A stretch of DNA of 64,000 nucleotides from Polaribacter ponticola (GCF_026191475.2 NZ_JAOSLC020000003.1:186001-250000), one strand, 5' to 3'. Positions 1 through 9,512 are shown, numbered from the stretch's first letter. A program made the numbers and translations. Notes: generated by a model not told the origin, from the letters alone.

Positions 1-782
1 TCAAAACGAATATTTAAATCTATTTCTGTTTGCAAATTAAAATATCTACCAATTCTAAAGTCTTTAGCAATACCAATTTGTAATTTAGGTTTGGTAATTT
101 CGGTAGTTTCTGGTAGTTCTTGGTTTTGGCCTGGAATAGCATCTTTAATTTTATTGAATTCATCTTCGTCTATAGCCCAACTATTAAAAGTAGTTGTAAT
201 GTCTCTAGCCATTAACCCAAATTTCCAGTTATTTCTTTCAAACTGAATACCAGCATCAAGTCCAAACCCCCAAGAAGTTGCAAAATCACCAATAATTCTT
301 CGAACTACTTTTGCATTAACACCAAACTTTACATCTTTAAAAATTAATTTTCTAGCATAAGCAAAGTTAAATGCATAATCTGCTGCAGAAAATAAACTAA
401 TTCTATTAAAATCAATATTTCCATTACTATCAATTAAAGAAGTAGTGTTTAAGATATCGTCTACACCAAAACGAATTAAAGAAATACCAATTGCACTATT
501 TTTGTCTATTGGCATAGCAAAAGCTGCATGATTATAATTTGCAATTCCGGCAAAATAAGAAGCGTGCATTAATGAACCTTGGTAATCTTCTATACCTACT
601 AAACCAGCAGGATTCCAATAAATAGCATTTACATTATTGGTTGTTGCAACCACAGATTTACTTTTACCAAGAGCAGCAGCATCCACACCAATATTTAAAA
701 ATTCGTTAGAGTAATTTCTAAAAGCTTGCGCATTTAAAAATAAAGGAAAAGTAATAATAAAAAGTAAAAATCTATATTTCAC
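1..782 (-). CDS. PorV/PorQ-family outer-membrane protein (3' end outside window)
   Basis: The minus strand is open from a GTG at 782 to the window edge, about 260 residues, so the C-terminus is missing. It starts MKYRFLLFIITFPLFLNAQA, a signal peptide with cleavage after NAQA. The following text (NIGVDAAALGKS, then IYWNPAGLVGI) is the hallmark start of the PorV/PorQ beta-barrel family, where the NPAGL turn is strongly conserved. Family members are FadL-like barrels; PorV shuttles cargo in type IX secretion. Flavobacteria carry several paralogues and this may be a PorV2-type protein rather than PorV itself. It is convergent with nothing and sits 55 bp from the YheT gene on the same strand. The family is clear, the paralogue is not. 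Confidence 0.8.
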   Translation of the reverse strand, partial: MKYRFLLFIITFPLFLNAQAFRNYSNEFLNIGVDAAALGKSKSVVATTNNVNAIYWNPAGLVGIEDYQGSLMHASYFAGIANYNHAAFAMPIDKNSAIGISLIRFGVDDILNTTSLIDSNGNIDFNRISLFSAADYAFNFAYARKLIFKDVKFGVNAKVVRRIIGDFATSWGFGLDAGIQFERNNWKFGLMARDITTTFNSWAIDEDEFNKIKDAIPGQNQELPETTEITKPKLQIGIAKDFRIGRYFNLQTEIDLNIRF

Positions 783-837
783 AAAAATAAAATTAGTTAT
801 AACAAATATCTAAAAACCTACTAAAATAACTATGGTT

Positions 838-1836
838 TTAACTAGATATTGTTTCTAAAATATCTAATTCTATATTTTCTTTAATAAATCTAGAAATTCT
901 ATTTTCTACCCATCTGTTTTCTTGTGGCTTAAAAGAAGACATAAAGCCACAATGACCACCAAATTTAGTTTCTTCAAAATAAAAATAATTAGAATTTTCT
1001 GCTTCTTCAAAAGGATAACATTCTTTAGATAAAAAAGTATCATCTTTGGCATTTATAAGAAGGGTGGGTTTATTAATTTTAGAAAGGTAAGGTTTTGCGC
1101 TAGCTTTTGCCCAATAATCCTCAGGACAATCAAAGCCAAAAACCGGTACAGTATATAAGTATTCTAAATGTTTAAATTTTGTAGCTTTAAAAAGTTTGTC
1201 TTTATCTAATTTATATTCTGGAAACTTATGTGCTTTTTCTAAAATCTTGTTTTTCATTGTTTTAAAAAACACTTCCATATATAATTTATTCTTAAATTTA
1301 TCCATTTCAATTTCTGCAGAAGCTATATCTACAGGAACAGATACAGCAATTCCTCCTTTTACTATTGGAGAAATATTTTTACCTTTTTCGCCTAAATATT
1401 TAAGGGTTAAATTGCCACCTAAACTAAAACCTACAATTACTATGTTTTTATAATCGTAGTTTTCTATTAAATGATCTACTATAAAACTTACATCTTCAGT
1501 TTTTCCACTATGGTAAGTTGCTAGTAATAAATTATCTTCTCCGCTACAACCTCTTAAATTTAAGCAAACAGTATCTAAACCTTTACTATTTAAATGTTTT
1601 GTATTTGAAGTCATGTATTTAGATTCTGAACTACCTTCTAAACCATGTATTAGCAAAACTAGCGTATCTGAATTTACAAGAGAAAAATCCAAATCAAAAA
1701 AATCATTATCCCAAGTAGTTACCCTTTTTCTTTGATAGTTAACTTCGTCTTTCATAAATAAAGGCCTATACATTGTATTAAAATGACCATTTCTAAAAGG
1801 CATAGTAGGAGAAAAATTTGAAGTAAAGTTTGGCAT
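838..1836 (-). CDS. YheT-family alpha/beta hydrolase
   Basis: A 332-residue cytoplasmic protein without a signal peptide. An oxyanion-loop motif HGLEGSS lies at residues 64-70. The nucleophile elbow GFSLGG has Ser138, the acid is Asp265 or Asp266 in AKDDTF, and the histidine is His295 in GGHCGF. This complete triad and the N-terminal PTMPFRNGHFNT match the YheT/ABHD1-3 group of hydrolases, whose bacterial substrate is not established. The ATG at 1836 gives the usual family length. The gene is divergent from pssA, with the pssA promoter inside the 97-bp gap. Confidence 0.85.
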   Translation of the reverse strand: MPNFTSNFSPTMPFRNGHFNTMYRPLFMKDEVNYQRKRVTTWDNDFFDLDFSLVNSDTLVLLIHGLEGSSESKYMTSNTKHLNSKGLDTVCLNLRGCSGEDNLLLATYHSGKTEDVSFIVDHLIENYDYKNIVIVGFSLGGNLTLKYLGEKGKNISPIVKGGIAVSVPVDIASAEIEMDKFKNKLYMEVFFKTMKNKILEKAHKFPEYKLDKDKLFKATKFKHLEYLYTVPVFGFDCPEDYWAKASAKPYLSKINKPTLLINAKDDTFLSKECYPFEEAENSNYFYFEETKFGGHCGFMSSFKPQENRWVENRISRFIKENIELDILETISS

Positions 1837-1877
1837 TTGATTTTTATTTTTACAAATATGACAAAAATTAAACTATT

Positions 1878-1911
1878 TTGAAAACTGCCAAATTATGATT
1901 TCTTATTTTTG
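1878..1911 (+). promoter_or_regulatory. Promoter of pssA (Bacteroidetes type)
   Basis: TTG at 1878-1880, a 23-bp spacer, and TATTTTTG at 1904-1911 match the TTG-N17-23-TAnnTTTG promoter of Bacteroidetes sigma factors. It lies 22 bp before the pssA ATG. Confidence 0.65.
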
Positions 1912-1933
1912 CTTCTAAAATCAAAAAGAAATA

Positions 1934-2644
1934 ATGAAAATAAAAGCTCATATTCCAAATTTATTAACGTTGGGAAATTTACTATGTGGAACAATAGCAA
2001 CAATATTTGCCGTTCAAAGTGATTTTGTCTTAGCAGGTATTTTTGTAATTATTGGTATTTTTTTTGATTTTTTAGACGGATTTGTAGCTCGATTATTAAA
2101 GGTTAGCGGAGATTTGGGTAAACAGTTAGATTCTTTAGCAGATATGGTAACTAGTGGAGTTGTACCAGGTATTATTATGGCTAAATTAATACAAGATAAT
2201 TTAATAAGTAGATCTAATTCATTTGATACTTCAATTATTGATATTTCTATAATTGGTTTAATATTAACACTTTCTGCTTGCTATAGGTTAGCTAAGTTTA
2301 ATATAGATACTAGGCAATCTGATTCTTTTATAGGATTACCAACACCAGCAATGAGTTTATTTGTAATTTCGTTGCCACTTATTCAAATGTACTCAGAACT
2401 TGATTTAGTACAAGATTTAATTAGTAATAATTATTTTTTGATTGGTGTAACTTGGGTTTTAAGTTACCTTATGAATGCTGATATTCCTTTATTTTCTCTT
2501 AAGTTTAAAGAGTATTCGTTAAAAAATAACTGGATTAGATACCTGTTTTTATTAATTTCGATAATTTTAATTTTTACATTAAATTTTATTTCTATACCAA
2601 TAATCATTTTATTATACGTAATTTTATCATTGAAGAAGATGTGA
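1934..2644 (+). CDS. pssA: CDP-diacylglycerol-serine O-phosphatidyltransferase
   Basis: This integral membrane enzyme makes phosphatidylserine from CDP-diacylglycerol and serine, the precursor of phosphatidylethanolamine. The CDP-alcohol phosphotransferase signature is complete: Asp45, Asp48-Gly49, Ala52-Arg53, Gly62, Asp66 and Asp70. The 236-residue length and alternating hydrophobic segments fit PssA. The N-terminus (HIPNLLTLGNLLCGTIA) is typical of the bacterial form. It has its own TAnnTTTG promoter. Only 30 bp separate it from the frameshifted sensor gene downstream, so the two may be cotranscribed. Confidence 0.92.
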   Translation: MKIKAHIPNLLTLGNLLCGTIATIFAVQSDFVLAGIFVIIGIFFDFLDGFVARLLKVSGDLGKQLDSLADMVTSGVVPGIIMAKLIQDNLISRSNSFDTSIIDISIIGLILTLSACYRLAKFNIDTRQSDSFIGLPTPAMSLFVISLPLIQMYSELDLVQDLISNNYFLIGVTWVLSYLMNADIPLFSLKFKEYSLKNNWIRYLFLLISIILIFTLNFISIPIIILLYVILSLKKM

Positions 2645-2674
2645 AAAATATTTTTTACCCCCTTAAAAAAATCT

Positions 2675-3884
2675 ATGATTTCTGCAAAGCACCCCAATAA
2701 CGAAGAAGAAAGATTAAAAATTTTAAACTCATATAATATTTTAGATACTTTACCAGAAGACGAATATGATGCTATAACAAAAATAGCTGCGGGTATATGC
2801 AATACTCCAATAGCGTTAGTTTCTATAGTTGATGAAAAAAGACAATGGTTTAAGTCTACATATGGTTTAAATGCAAAGGAAACTCCTAGAGATGTTGCTT
2901 TTTGTGCTCATAGTATATTACAACCCAAAGAATTATTTATTATAAACGACGCTAATTTAGATGAACGTTTTCACGACAATCCTTTAACTACTCAAGAGCC
3001 TAATGTAGTTTTTTATGCAGGAGCACCATTAAATAGTTCGGAAGGGCAACCTTTAGGGACTTTATGTGTAATAGATAACAAACCTAAAGAATTAAATGAA
3101 AGCCAAAAAGAAAGCTTACTTTTATTAGCAGAACAGGTTGTAAGACTTTTAGAGTTAAGAAAAAAATAATGAATTAAGTCAAGCTAAAGATAAGTTCGAA
3201 AAATTAAATGAGCAATTAAATAATTTTGCTTACCGTTTAACTCATGATTTAAAATCGCCAATTAATGGAGTAAGTTTTTTGCTAGATGTTTTAAAAGAAG
3301 ACCATTTAGACCTTTACAAAAATACTGAAGCAGAAGGCTATATTAATTTAATATCTAATAGAATTGTTTACATGAATAATCTTGTAAATGAAATATTAAA
3401 TTACTCTAAAGTTACAAGTGAAAATATAATTTATGAAGATTTTAACTTAAAAGAGTTACTTGAAAGTATAATTAGCAATAACGATTTTGAGAATAAAATG
3501 TTGTTAAGTTCAAATGGTTTAGATAAAAAAATTAATTGTTCTAAAATAGGTATTCTTCAAATATTTCAAAATTTAATTTCTAACTCAAGAAAATTTTCAG
3601 ATGAAGATAAGGCAATTATAGAAGTTATTTTAAATGAAGATGAAGAATATTATCATTTAACTTATATGGATAATGGCCCCGGAATTGAAGAAGAATATAG
3701 AGAAAAGGTTTTTGAAATGTTTGAAACCTTAAATAATGAAAGCAATAACAATACAGGAATAGGCTTAACTACAGTAAAATCTATAATAAAAAGATTAGGA
3801 GGTACAATTAGTTTAAGTGAAAGAGAAGATAAAAATAAAGGGGTCTGTTTTATCTTTAATATTTCTAAAAGAAATATTAACTAA
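2675..3884 (+). pseudogene. GAF-domain sensor histidine kinase, frameshifted
   Basis: Two reading frames make one protein. Residues 1-165 (2675-3169) hold a GAF domain beginning with the phrase [19 protein letters not shown], frequent in GAF sensors. The frame stops just after an A7 run at 3160-3166. In the +1 frame the text continues with [11 protein letters not shown], the H-box RLTHDLKSPING, N-box QNLISNSRKFS, G1 DNGPGIEEE and G2 TGIGLTTVKS up to 3884. One fewer A would restore a GAF-HisKA-HATPase kinase of about 400 residues. No start codon lies in the second frame before the H-box, so the fragment from 3279 would lack the phosphorylated histidine. It is either a pseudogene, a slippage-rescued gene or a sequence error. 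A CCCCC tract at 2658-2662 precedes the ATG. Confidence 0.85.
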
Positions 3885-3896
3885 TTTATTATTTAA

Positions 3897-4118
3897 ATGA
3901 TGTTTAAATCTTCAAGAAGTTTTATTGGAACTTTAAAATAAATGATAAAGTTGGCTTTTATTTGTAGAAAGCTAATGTTAAAGATTGGAAAGAAAATTCT
4001 ATGTTATTTTTAGAAGTAGTAAATCTAGAAGATTACTTTTTAACTGTTAAAGATAAAAAACTTACCAATAAATCTTACACAATCCTTCAGTATCTCTTTG
4101 CATTTTGGTAATTTTTAA
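3897..4118 (+). pseudogene. Remnant of a VOC (glyoxalase-like) protein
   Basis: The stretch starts MMFKSSRSFIGT and soon meets a stop. An internal part reads VKDWKENSMLFLEVVNLEDY, which resembles the middle of flavobacterial VOC proteins. The end encodes a PSxxxxHFGNF-like tail ending in TAA at 4116-4118 when one base is skipped, as in the DPSGxLWHFG ends of this family. The piece between the first and middle parts is missing, and at least two frame changes are needed. Its last bases overlap the 3' end of lptB. The VOC assignment rests on motif memory only. Confidence 0.5.
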
Positions 4119-4858
4119 GGAGTAAAAATTTTCTTCTTTTTTAGTTCAAAATCCTTACCTAAATATACTTTACGTACCATTTCATCAGCAGCTAATTCTT
4201 CTGGTGTTCCTTCTTTTAGAATGCTACCATTATACATTAGATATGTTTTATCAGTAATAGCTAGCGTAGCTTGTACATCATGATCTGTAATTAAAATACC
4301 AATATTTTTGTCTTTTAAATGTGCTACTATACTTTGAATATCTTCTACAGCAATAGGATCTACACCAGCAAAAGGCTCGTCGAGTAAAATAAATTTTGGA
4401 TCAGATGCTAAACATCTAGCAATTTCTGTTCTTCTTCTTTCTCCTCCAGAGAGTAAATCGCCTCTGTTTTTACGAACATGACCAATATTAAATTCTTCTA
4501 TTAAAGATTCTAATTTTATCTTTTGTTCTTTTTTAGATAAACCAGTAAATTGTAAAACAGACATTATATTATCTTCAACAGATAGTTTTCTAAAAACAGA
4601 TGCTTCTTGAGCTAAATAACCAATACCTTTTTGTGCACGCTTATACATAGCGTCTTCAGTTATTTCTTCATCATTTAAATAAATACTACCAAAATTAGGT
4701 TTTACCATACCAACAATCATATAGAACGAAGTAGTTTTACCAGCTCCATTTGGCCCTAATAAACCAATAATTTCTCCTTGTTGTACTTCTAAAGAAATGC
4801 CTTTTACAACTTTTCTACTGCCATAAATTTTTTGAATATTTTCTGCTCTTAAAATCAT
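4115..4858 (-). CDS. lptB: LPS export ABC transporter ATP-binding protein
   Basis: LptB powers lipopolysaccharide extraction from the inner membrane with LptFG. All ABC ATPase motifs are present in 247 residues: Walker A GPNGAGKTT (35-43), signature LSGGE (136-140), Walker B FILLDEP (157-163), and the switch histidine His193 in ITDHD. The phrase FAGVDPIAVEDIQ after Walker B is LptB-specific. The ATG at 4858 gives the normal N-terminus. It lies upstream-adjacent on the same strand to the CMD-tatC-kdsD group, 122 bp away. Confidence 0.95.
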   Translation of the reverse strand: MILRAENIQKIYGSRKVVKGISLEVQQGEIIGLLGPNGAGKTTSFYMIVGMVKPNFGSIYLNDEEITEDAMYKRAQKGIGYLAQEASVFRKLSVEDNIMSVLQFTGLSKKEQKIKLESLIEEFNIGHVRKNRGDLLSGGERRRTEIARCLASDPKFILLDEPFAGVDPIAVEDIQSIVAHLKDKNIGILITDHDVQATLAITDKTYLMYNGSILKEGTPEELAADEMVRKVYLGKDFELKKKKIFTP

Positions 4859-4980
4859 ATATTTTAAATATGTGTAACGCTAAAAAAGTTTATTTTAATA
4901 TGTGTAAATATAAATAATATTTATTCTAAGAATCTTAAAGCACTCTTAAACATTATAAACTAACACAGTTAAAAAAAGCA

Positions 4981-5334
4981 TTAAATATTTTGTTCTTCTT
5001 CTAAAAGTTCCCAATATTCTAAAGCTTTTCTTAAGTGAGGTATCACAATAGTACCACCAATTAAATTTGCAATAGACATTGTTTCTAACATTTCTGCTTT
5101 AGAAACACCATTTTTCATTGCAGATTCTAAATGATATTGTACACAATCATCACATCTTAAAACAGCAGAAGCTACTAAACCTAGTAATTCTTTAGTTTTA
5201 ACTGGTAGATGACCTTCTTTAAAAGCATTGGTGTCTAAATTAAAAATACGTTTAATAACTTTATTATCGGAAGCTAAGATTTTATCGTTCATTTTAGCAC
5301 GATAATCATTGAATTCTTTAACTTTTGTTGGCAT
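4981..5334 (-). CDS. Carboxymuconolactone decarboxylase (AhpD-like) family protein
   Basis: A small all-helical protein of 117 residues with the AhpD-like redox motif CDDC (Cys61, Cys64) followed by His68. This is the arrangement of alkylhydroperoxidase-D-type CMD proteins. The tail (ANLIGGTIVIPHLRKALEYW) fits the same family. A peroxidase or redox-carrier role is plausible but the substrate is unknown. Its first 17 bp overlap the end of tatC on the same strand, so translation is probably coupled. Confidence 0.8.
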   Translation of the reverse strand: MPTKVKEFNDYRAKMNDKILASDNKVIKRIFNLDTNAFKEGHLPVKTKELLGLVASAVLRCDDCVQYHLESAMKNGVSKAEMLETMSIANLIGGTIVIPHLRKALEYWELLEEEQNI

Positions 5335-6139
5335 TCTTTTCTTGATTTTTTATGACTCTTCTTGAAACTTTAATACCTATTTCATATAAAATAAGTATCG
5401 GTATTGCTACTATAACTTGGCTAGCTACATCCGGAGGTGTAATAATAGCCGCTAAAATAAGTACTACGACTAATGCGTGTTTTCTATATTTTTTTAAAAA
5501 CTCAGGTGTAATTAATCCAATTTTTGTGAGGAAATATATTAATACTGGTAATTCAAATAAAATTGAAACTCCTAATAACATATTAGTAACTAAGCCTATG
5601 TGAGATTCTAATGTAAAACTATTTTCTATGGCATCAGTAATTTGATAATTATATAAAAAATGAATAGATATAGGAGCTATAATATAAAAACTAAATAATA
5701 CACCTAAAAAGAATAGAGTAGAAGCTATAAAAATAAAACCTCTAGATTTTTGAATTTCTTTTTTAGTTAAACCTGGGGAAACAAAACGCCATATTTCCCA
5801 TAGTATATAAGGGAATGAAACAATTAAACCTAAAATTAAAGAAGACCAAATAGAATTCATTAATTGAGAAGTTACTTTAATACTTTGTAATTTTTTATCA
5901 ACAAAACTAACATTACAGAAAGCACTGTCCATTCCGAATAAATTAAAGAAATCACAGAATAATTGATAAGTAATAAAATCTGGTTTAATATGAGCTAATA
6001 AAAAATGATTGTATACTTCAGTTGCAAATGCAAAAAAGATGATTGCTAAAATAAAAATAGAAGCAACACTTCTTACTAAATGCCATCTCAATTCTTCTAA
6101 ATGTCCTAAAAAGGACATTTCTTGTTGCTGCTCTTCCAT
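5318..6139 (-). CDS. tatC: Sec-independent protein translocase subunit TatC
   Basis: TatC is the membrane receptor for twin-arginine signal peptides. The N-terminal FLGHLEELRWHLVRS is the strongly conserved TatC start, where the Glu pair recognises the signal peptide. The conserved FPYILWEIWRFVSPGLTKKE loop follows at about residue 110, and there are about six membrane segments in 273 residues. It includes the extra periplasmic stretch usual in Bacteroidetes. The start codon shares base 6139 with the stop of kdsD, so kdsD-tatC-CMD form one transcript. Confidence 0.95.
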   Translation of the reverse strand: MEEQQQEMSFLGHLEELRWHLVRSVASIFILAIIFFAFATEVYNHFLLAHIKPDFITYQLFCDFFNLFGMDSAFCNVSFVDKKLQSIKVTSQLMNSIWSSLILGLIVSFPYILWEIWRFVSPGLTKKEIQKSRGFIFIASTLFFLGVLFSFYIIAPISIHFLYNYQITDAIENSFTLESHIGLVTNMLLGVSILFELPVLIYFLTKIGLITPEFLKKYRKHALVVVLILAAIITPPDVASQVIVAIPILILYEIGIKVSRRVIKNQEKNANKS

Positions 6140-7107
6140 TAAAATATACCTTCTTTTATTAAATCATGTAAATGCACAACACCTGCATAATTATCATCAT
6201 CATCAACAGCTAAAATTTGAGTAATACTATTATTTTCTAGAGTATCTAAAGCTTCAATAGCCATAGCTTCTTTATGAATAGTTTTAGGATTTTTACCCAT
6301 TATATCTTTTGCAACAAAATTTTTAATTTCTGTTGTTTTACTTAACATTCTCCTTATATCACCATCTGTAATAATACCAATAACTTTATTGTTTTTTATT
6401 ACAGCTGTTACACCAAGTCTTTTTTCTGAAATTTCTACTATTACTTTCGCAATCGTATCGTTTTCTGATACTTGTGGTAATTCGTTGTTTTTAATTAAAT
6501 CACTTACACGTAAATACAAACGTTTACCAAGAGCACCACCTGGGTGATATTTAGCAAAGTCTTTGCTTGTAAAACCGGTTAATTCTAATAAACAAACGGC
6601 TAATGCATCTCCCATAACTAATTGTGCCGTAGTACTTGTAGTTGGTGCTAAATTATTAGGACAAGCTTCTTTTTCTACAAAAGTGTTTAATGGGAAGTCA
6701 GCATTTTTACCAAGAAAAGAATCTACATTACCAGTTATAGCTATAATTTTGTTTCCGTAACTTTTAATTAAAGGAACTAAAACTTTTATTTCTGGAGTAT
6801 TACCGCTTTTTGAAATACATATTACAACATCATCTTCTAAAACATTACCTAAATCTCCATGAATAGCATCTGCTGCATGCATAAAAACTGCTGGAGTACC
6901 GGTAGAATTAAATGTGGCTACAATTTTGGTAGCTATGTTTGCGCTTTTTCCAATACCAGTTACAATTACTCTTCCTTTAGAATTATATATATATTTTACA
7001 GCATTTTCAAAAGCTACATCTATAAAATTAGCTAATTTAGCTATTGCATTGCTTTCAGCTAATATTGTTTTTTTTGCGTTAGCAATAATTGGAGAATTAT
7101 CTTTCAA
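6139..7107 (-). CDS. kdsD: Arabinose-5-phosphate isomerase (KpsF/GutQ family)
   Basis: It converts ribulose-5-phosphate to arabinose-5-phosphate, the first step of KDO synthesis for lipopolysaccharide. Residues 1-190 form the SIS sugar-isomerase domain (VTGIGKSANIA, HAADAIHGDLG, ISKSGNTPE, APTTSTTAQL). Residues 200-322 hold two CBS domains (ITDGDIRRML is in the second-half linker). Length 322 matches the family. The T8 run at 7068-7075 inside this gene is in frame, unlike many shorter runs in broken genes of this window. Confidence 0.93.
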   Translation of the reverse strand: MKDNSPIIANAKKTILAESNAIAKLANFIDVAFENAVKYIYNSKGRVIVTGIGKSANIATKIVATFNSTGTPAVFMHAADAIHGDLGNVLEDDVVICISKSGNTPEIKVLVPLIKSYGNKIIAITGNVDSFLGKNADFPLNTFVEKEACPNNLAPTTSTTAQLVMGDALAVCLLELTGFTSKDFAKYHPGGALGKRLYLRVSDLIKNNELPQVSENDTIAKVIVEISEKRLGVTAVIKNNKVIGIITDGDIRRMLSKTTEIKNFVAKDIMGKNPKTIHKEAMAIEALDTLENNSITQILAVDDDDNYAGVVHLHDLIKEGIF

Positions 7108-7248
7108 GCTTTAAGTTTTTATCAGAATAAAAAAAGTTATATCTTTAGATATATGAAACAGGCAAATTTACTATAAAAAAAGTTTCAACAAACTATATAG
7201 TAATAGGTTTCATATTTCTTTTAACAATAAATGAATATTATATAATAT

Positions 7249-9429
7249 ATGGATTTACATAGTCCTCTAAAAAAGTTTTTTGGATTTAATAAGTTTAAGG
7301 GTTTACAAGAACAAGTAATAAAAAGTATTGTTAATGATAATAATACATTTGTAATAATGCCAACTGGTGGTGGTAAATCTTTATGTTACCAATTACCCGC
7401 TTTAATGGCAGAAGGTACAGCAATTGTGGTTTCTCCCTTAATAGCCTTAATGAAAAATCAAGTTGATGCAATAAGAGGTATCTCTGAACAACATGGTGTT
7501 GCTCACGTTTTAAATTCATCATTAAATAAAACAGATGTAGCTCAAGTAAAATCTGACATAGCAAATGGTATTACAAAATTATTATATGTAGCTCCAGAAT
7601 CTTTAATAAAAGAAGAATACGTTACTTTTTTAAGAACACAAACTATTTCTTTTGTAGCTATTGATGAAGCGCATTGTATTTCTGAATGGGGTCATGATTT
7701 TAGACCTGAATATAGAAATTTAAAACATATAATTAGTGCAATTGATAATGTGCCAGTTATCTGTTTAACAGCTACTGCTACAGAAAAAGTACAAGAAGAT
7801 ATTTTAAAAACTCTTGGTATTACAGATGCAAATAGGTTTAAAGCCTCTTTTAATAGAGCAAATTTGTTTTATGAAGTAAGACCAAAAACAAACGAAGTAG
7901 AGAAAGATATTATACGATTTGTAAAACAAAGAGAAGGTAAATCTGGAATTATTTATTGTTTAAGCCGCAAAAAAGTAGAAGAAGTAGCACAAATTTTACA
8001 AGTTAACGGTATTAAAGCTGTTCCTTATCATGCAGGTTTAGATGCAAAAACAAGAGTGAAACATCAAGATATGTTTTTGATGGAGGATTGCGATGTAGTA
8101 GTAGCTACAATTGCATTTGGTATGGGGATTGATAAACCAGATGTTCGTTTTGTTATACATCATGATATCCCAAAAAGTTTAGAAAGTTATTACCAAGAAA
8201 CTGGTAGAGCAGGTAGAGATGATGGAGAAGGATATTGTTTAGCTTTTTATGCTTATAAAGATATAGAAAAACTAGAGAAATTTATGTCTAGTAAGCCGGT
8301 TGCAGAACAGGAAATAGGTCATGCTCTATTACAAGAAGTTGTTGGTTATGCAGAAACATCAATGAATAGGCGTAAATATTTGCTACATTATTTTGGCGAA
8401 GAATTTGATGCAATAAATGGTGAAGGAGCTGATATGGATGATAACTCAAGAAATCCTAAGAAAAAACATGAAGCAAAAGAAAATGTAGTTAAACTTTTAA
8501 AGGTTATTAAAGATACGCTTCAAAAATATAAATCTAAAGAAGTTGTAAATACAATTGTAGGTAAAGAAAATGCGTTATTAACTTCTCATAAAACACATTT
8601 ACAACCTTTTTTTGGTATTGGTAAAGATAGGTCTGCATCTTATTGGATGGCTTTAATAAGACAGGTTTTAGTTGTAAACTTCATTAAAAAAGAAATAGAG
8701 CAATACGGTGTTATAAAAATTACAGAAAATGGAATTAATTTTATTGATAACCCAACCTCTTTTATGATGACAGAAGATCATTCTTATAATGAAGAGAATG
8801 ATAATTCTATAATTACAAATTCAAAATCTTCTGTAGCCGCAGATGCAAACTTAATTAAACTATTAAAAGATTTAAGAAAAAAAGTTGCAACTAAACAAGG
8901 AGTTCCTCCTTTTGCAGTTTTTCAAGATCCATCTTTAGATGATATGGCTTTAAAGTATCCTATAACATTACAAGAATTAGCAACAGTTCATGGAGTTGGA
9001 GAAGGTAAAGCCAGAAAATTTGGTAAAGATTTTGTAAAATTAATTGCAGGTTATGTTGATGAGAATGATATTTTAAGACCAGACGATTTAATTGTAAAAA
9101 GTACTGGGGTTAACTCTGGGTTAAAATTATTTATAATACAGAATACAGATAAAAAATTACCTTTAGAAGACATTTCTAAATCGAAAGGTTTACAAATGAA
9201 TGAGTTGATAAAAGAAATGGAAGTAATCATCTTTTCTGGGACAAAATTAAATATTAATTATGCCTTAGATGATTTGTTAGATGAAGATCAGCAAGAAGAA
9301 ATTCATGAGTATTTTATGGAAGCAGAAACGGATGATATACAAGAAGCTCTAGACGAATTTGATGGCGATTATGATGAAGATGAATTAAGGTTAATGAGAA
9401 TTAAATTTATAAATGAAGTAGCTAATTAA
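7249..9429 (+). CDS. recQ: ATP-dependent DNA helicase RecQ
   Basis: This is a 3'-5' superfamily 2 helicase for replication fork repair. Motif I PTGGGKS spans 38-44, the aromatic-rich DEAHCISEWGHDF starts at 139, and motif VI is QETGRAGRD. An RQC winged-helix region and an HRDC domain (YPITLQELATVHGVGEGKA) follow, then a long acidic tail, giving 726 residues. The zinc-binding segment after motif VI contains no cysteine: the usual second-half cysteines are replaced in TSMNRRKYLLHYFGEEFD and after. This appears to be usual for this Bacteroidetes subgroup. The gene is divergent from kdsD and ends at a strong terminator. Confidence 0.95.
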   Translation: MDLHSPLKKFFGFNKFKGLQEQVIKSIVNDNNTFVIMPTGGGKSLCYQLPALMAEGTAIVVSPLIALMKNQVDAIRGISEQHGVAHVLNSSLNKTDVAQVKSDIANGITKLLYVAPESLIKEEYVTFLRTQTISFVAIDEAHCISEWGHDFRPEYRNLKHIISAIDNVPVICLTATATEKVQEDILKTLGITDANRFKASFNRANLFYEVRPKTNEVEKDIIRFVKQREGKSGIIYCLSRKKVEEVAQILQVNGIKAVPYHAGLDAKTRVKHQDMFLMEDCDVVVATIAFGMGIDKPDVRFVIHHDIPKSLESYYQETGRAGRDDGEGYCLAFYAYKDIEKLEKFMSSKPVAEQEIGHALLQEVVGYAETSMNRRKYLLHYFGEEFDAINGEGADMDDNSRNPKKKHEAKENVVKLLKVIKDTLQKYKSKEVVNTIVGKENALLTSHKTHLQPFFGIGKDRSASYWMALIRQVLVVNFIKKEIEQYGVIKITENGINFIDNPTSFMMTEDHSYNEENDNSIITNSKSSVAADANLIKLLKDLRKKVATKQGVPPFAVFQDPSLDDMALKYPITLQELATVHGVGEGKARKFGKDFVKLIAGYVDENDILRPDDLIVKSTGVNSGLKLFIIQNTDKKLPLEDISKSKGLQMNELIKEMEVIIFSGTKLNINYALDDLLDEDQQEEIHEYFMEAETDDIQEALDEFDGDYDEDELRLMRIKFINEVAN

Positions 9430-9447
9430 AAATGTTTATTTACAAAT

Positions 9448-9478
9448 AAAAGGTTAAATAACAATTTAACCTTTTTTA
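9448..9478 (+). terminator. Rho-independent terminator after recQ
   Basis: An 11-bp perfect stem AAAAGGTTAAA / TTTAACCTTTT with a six-base loop is followed by a T run. It lies 18 bp after the recQ stop and may also serve the converging regulator gene. Confidence 0.8.
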
Positions 9479-9512
9479 TATTAATTAAAAAGTAGATGAA
9501 ATTCTTTTCCTT

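Noticed and set aside
1196..1453. Plus-strand ORF of 85 codons opposite the YheT gene
   Set aside because: It lies entirely antisense to a well-conserved gene and has no motif, promoter or start context. Similar antisense shadows occur opposite tatC, kdsD, recQ, lpxD and lpxA.
7151..7215. Inverted repeat ATATGAAAC / GTTTCATAT between kdsD and recQ
   Set aside because: Nine-base arms 47 bp apart in A+T-rich DNA are weak evidence, and no known regulator site matches.
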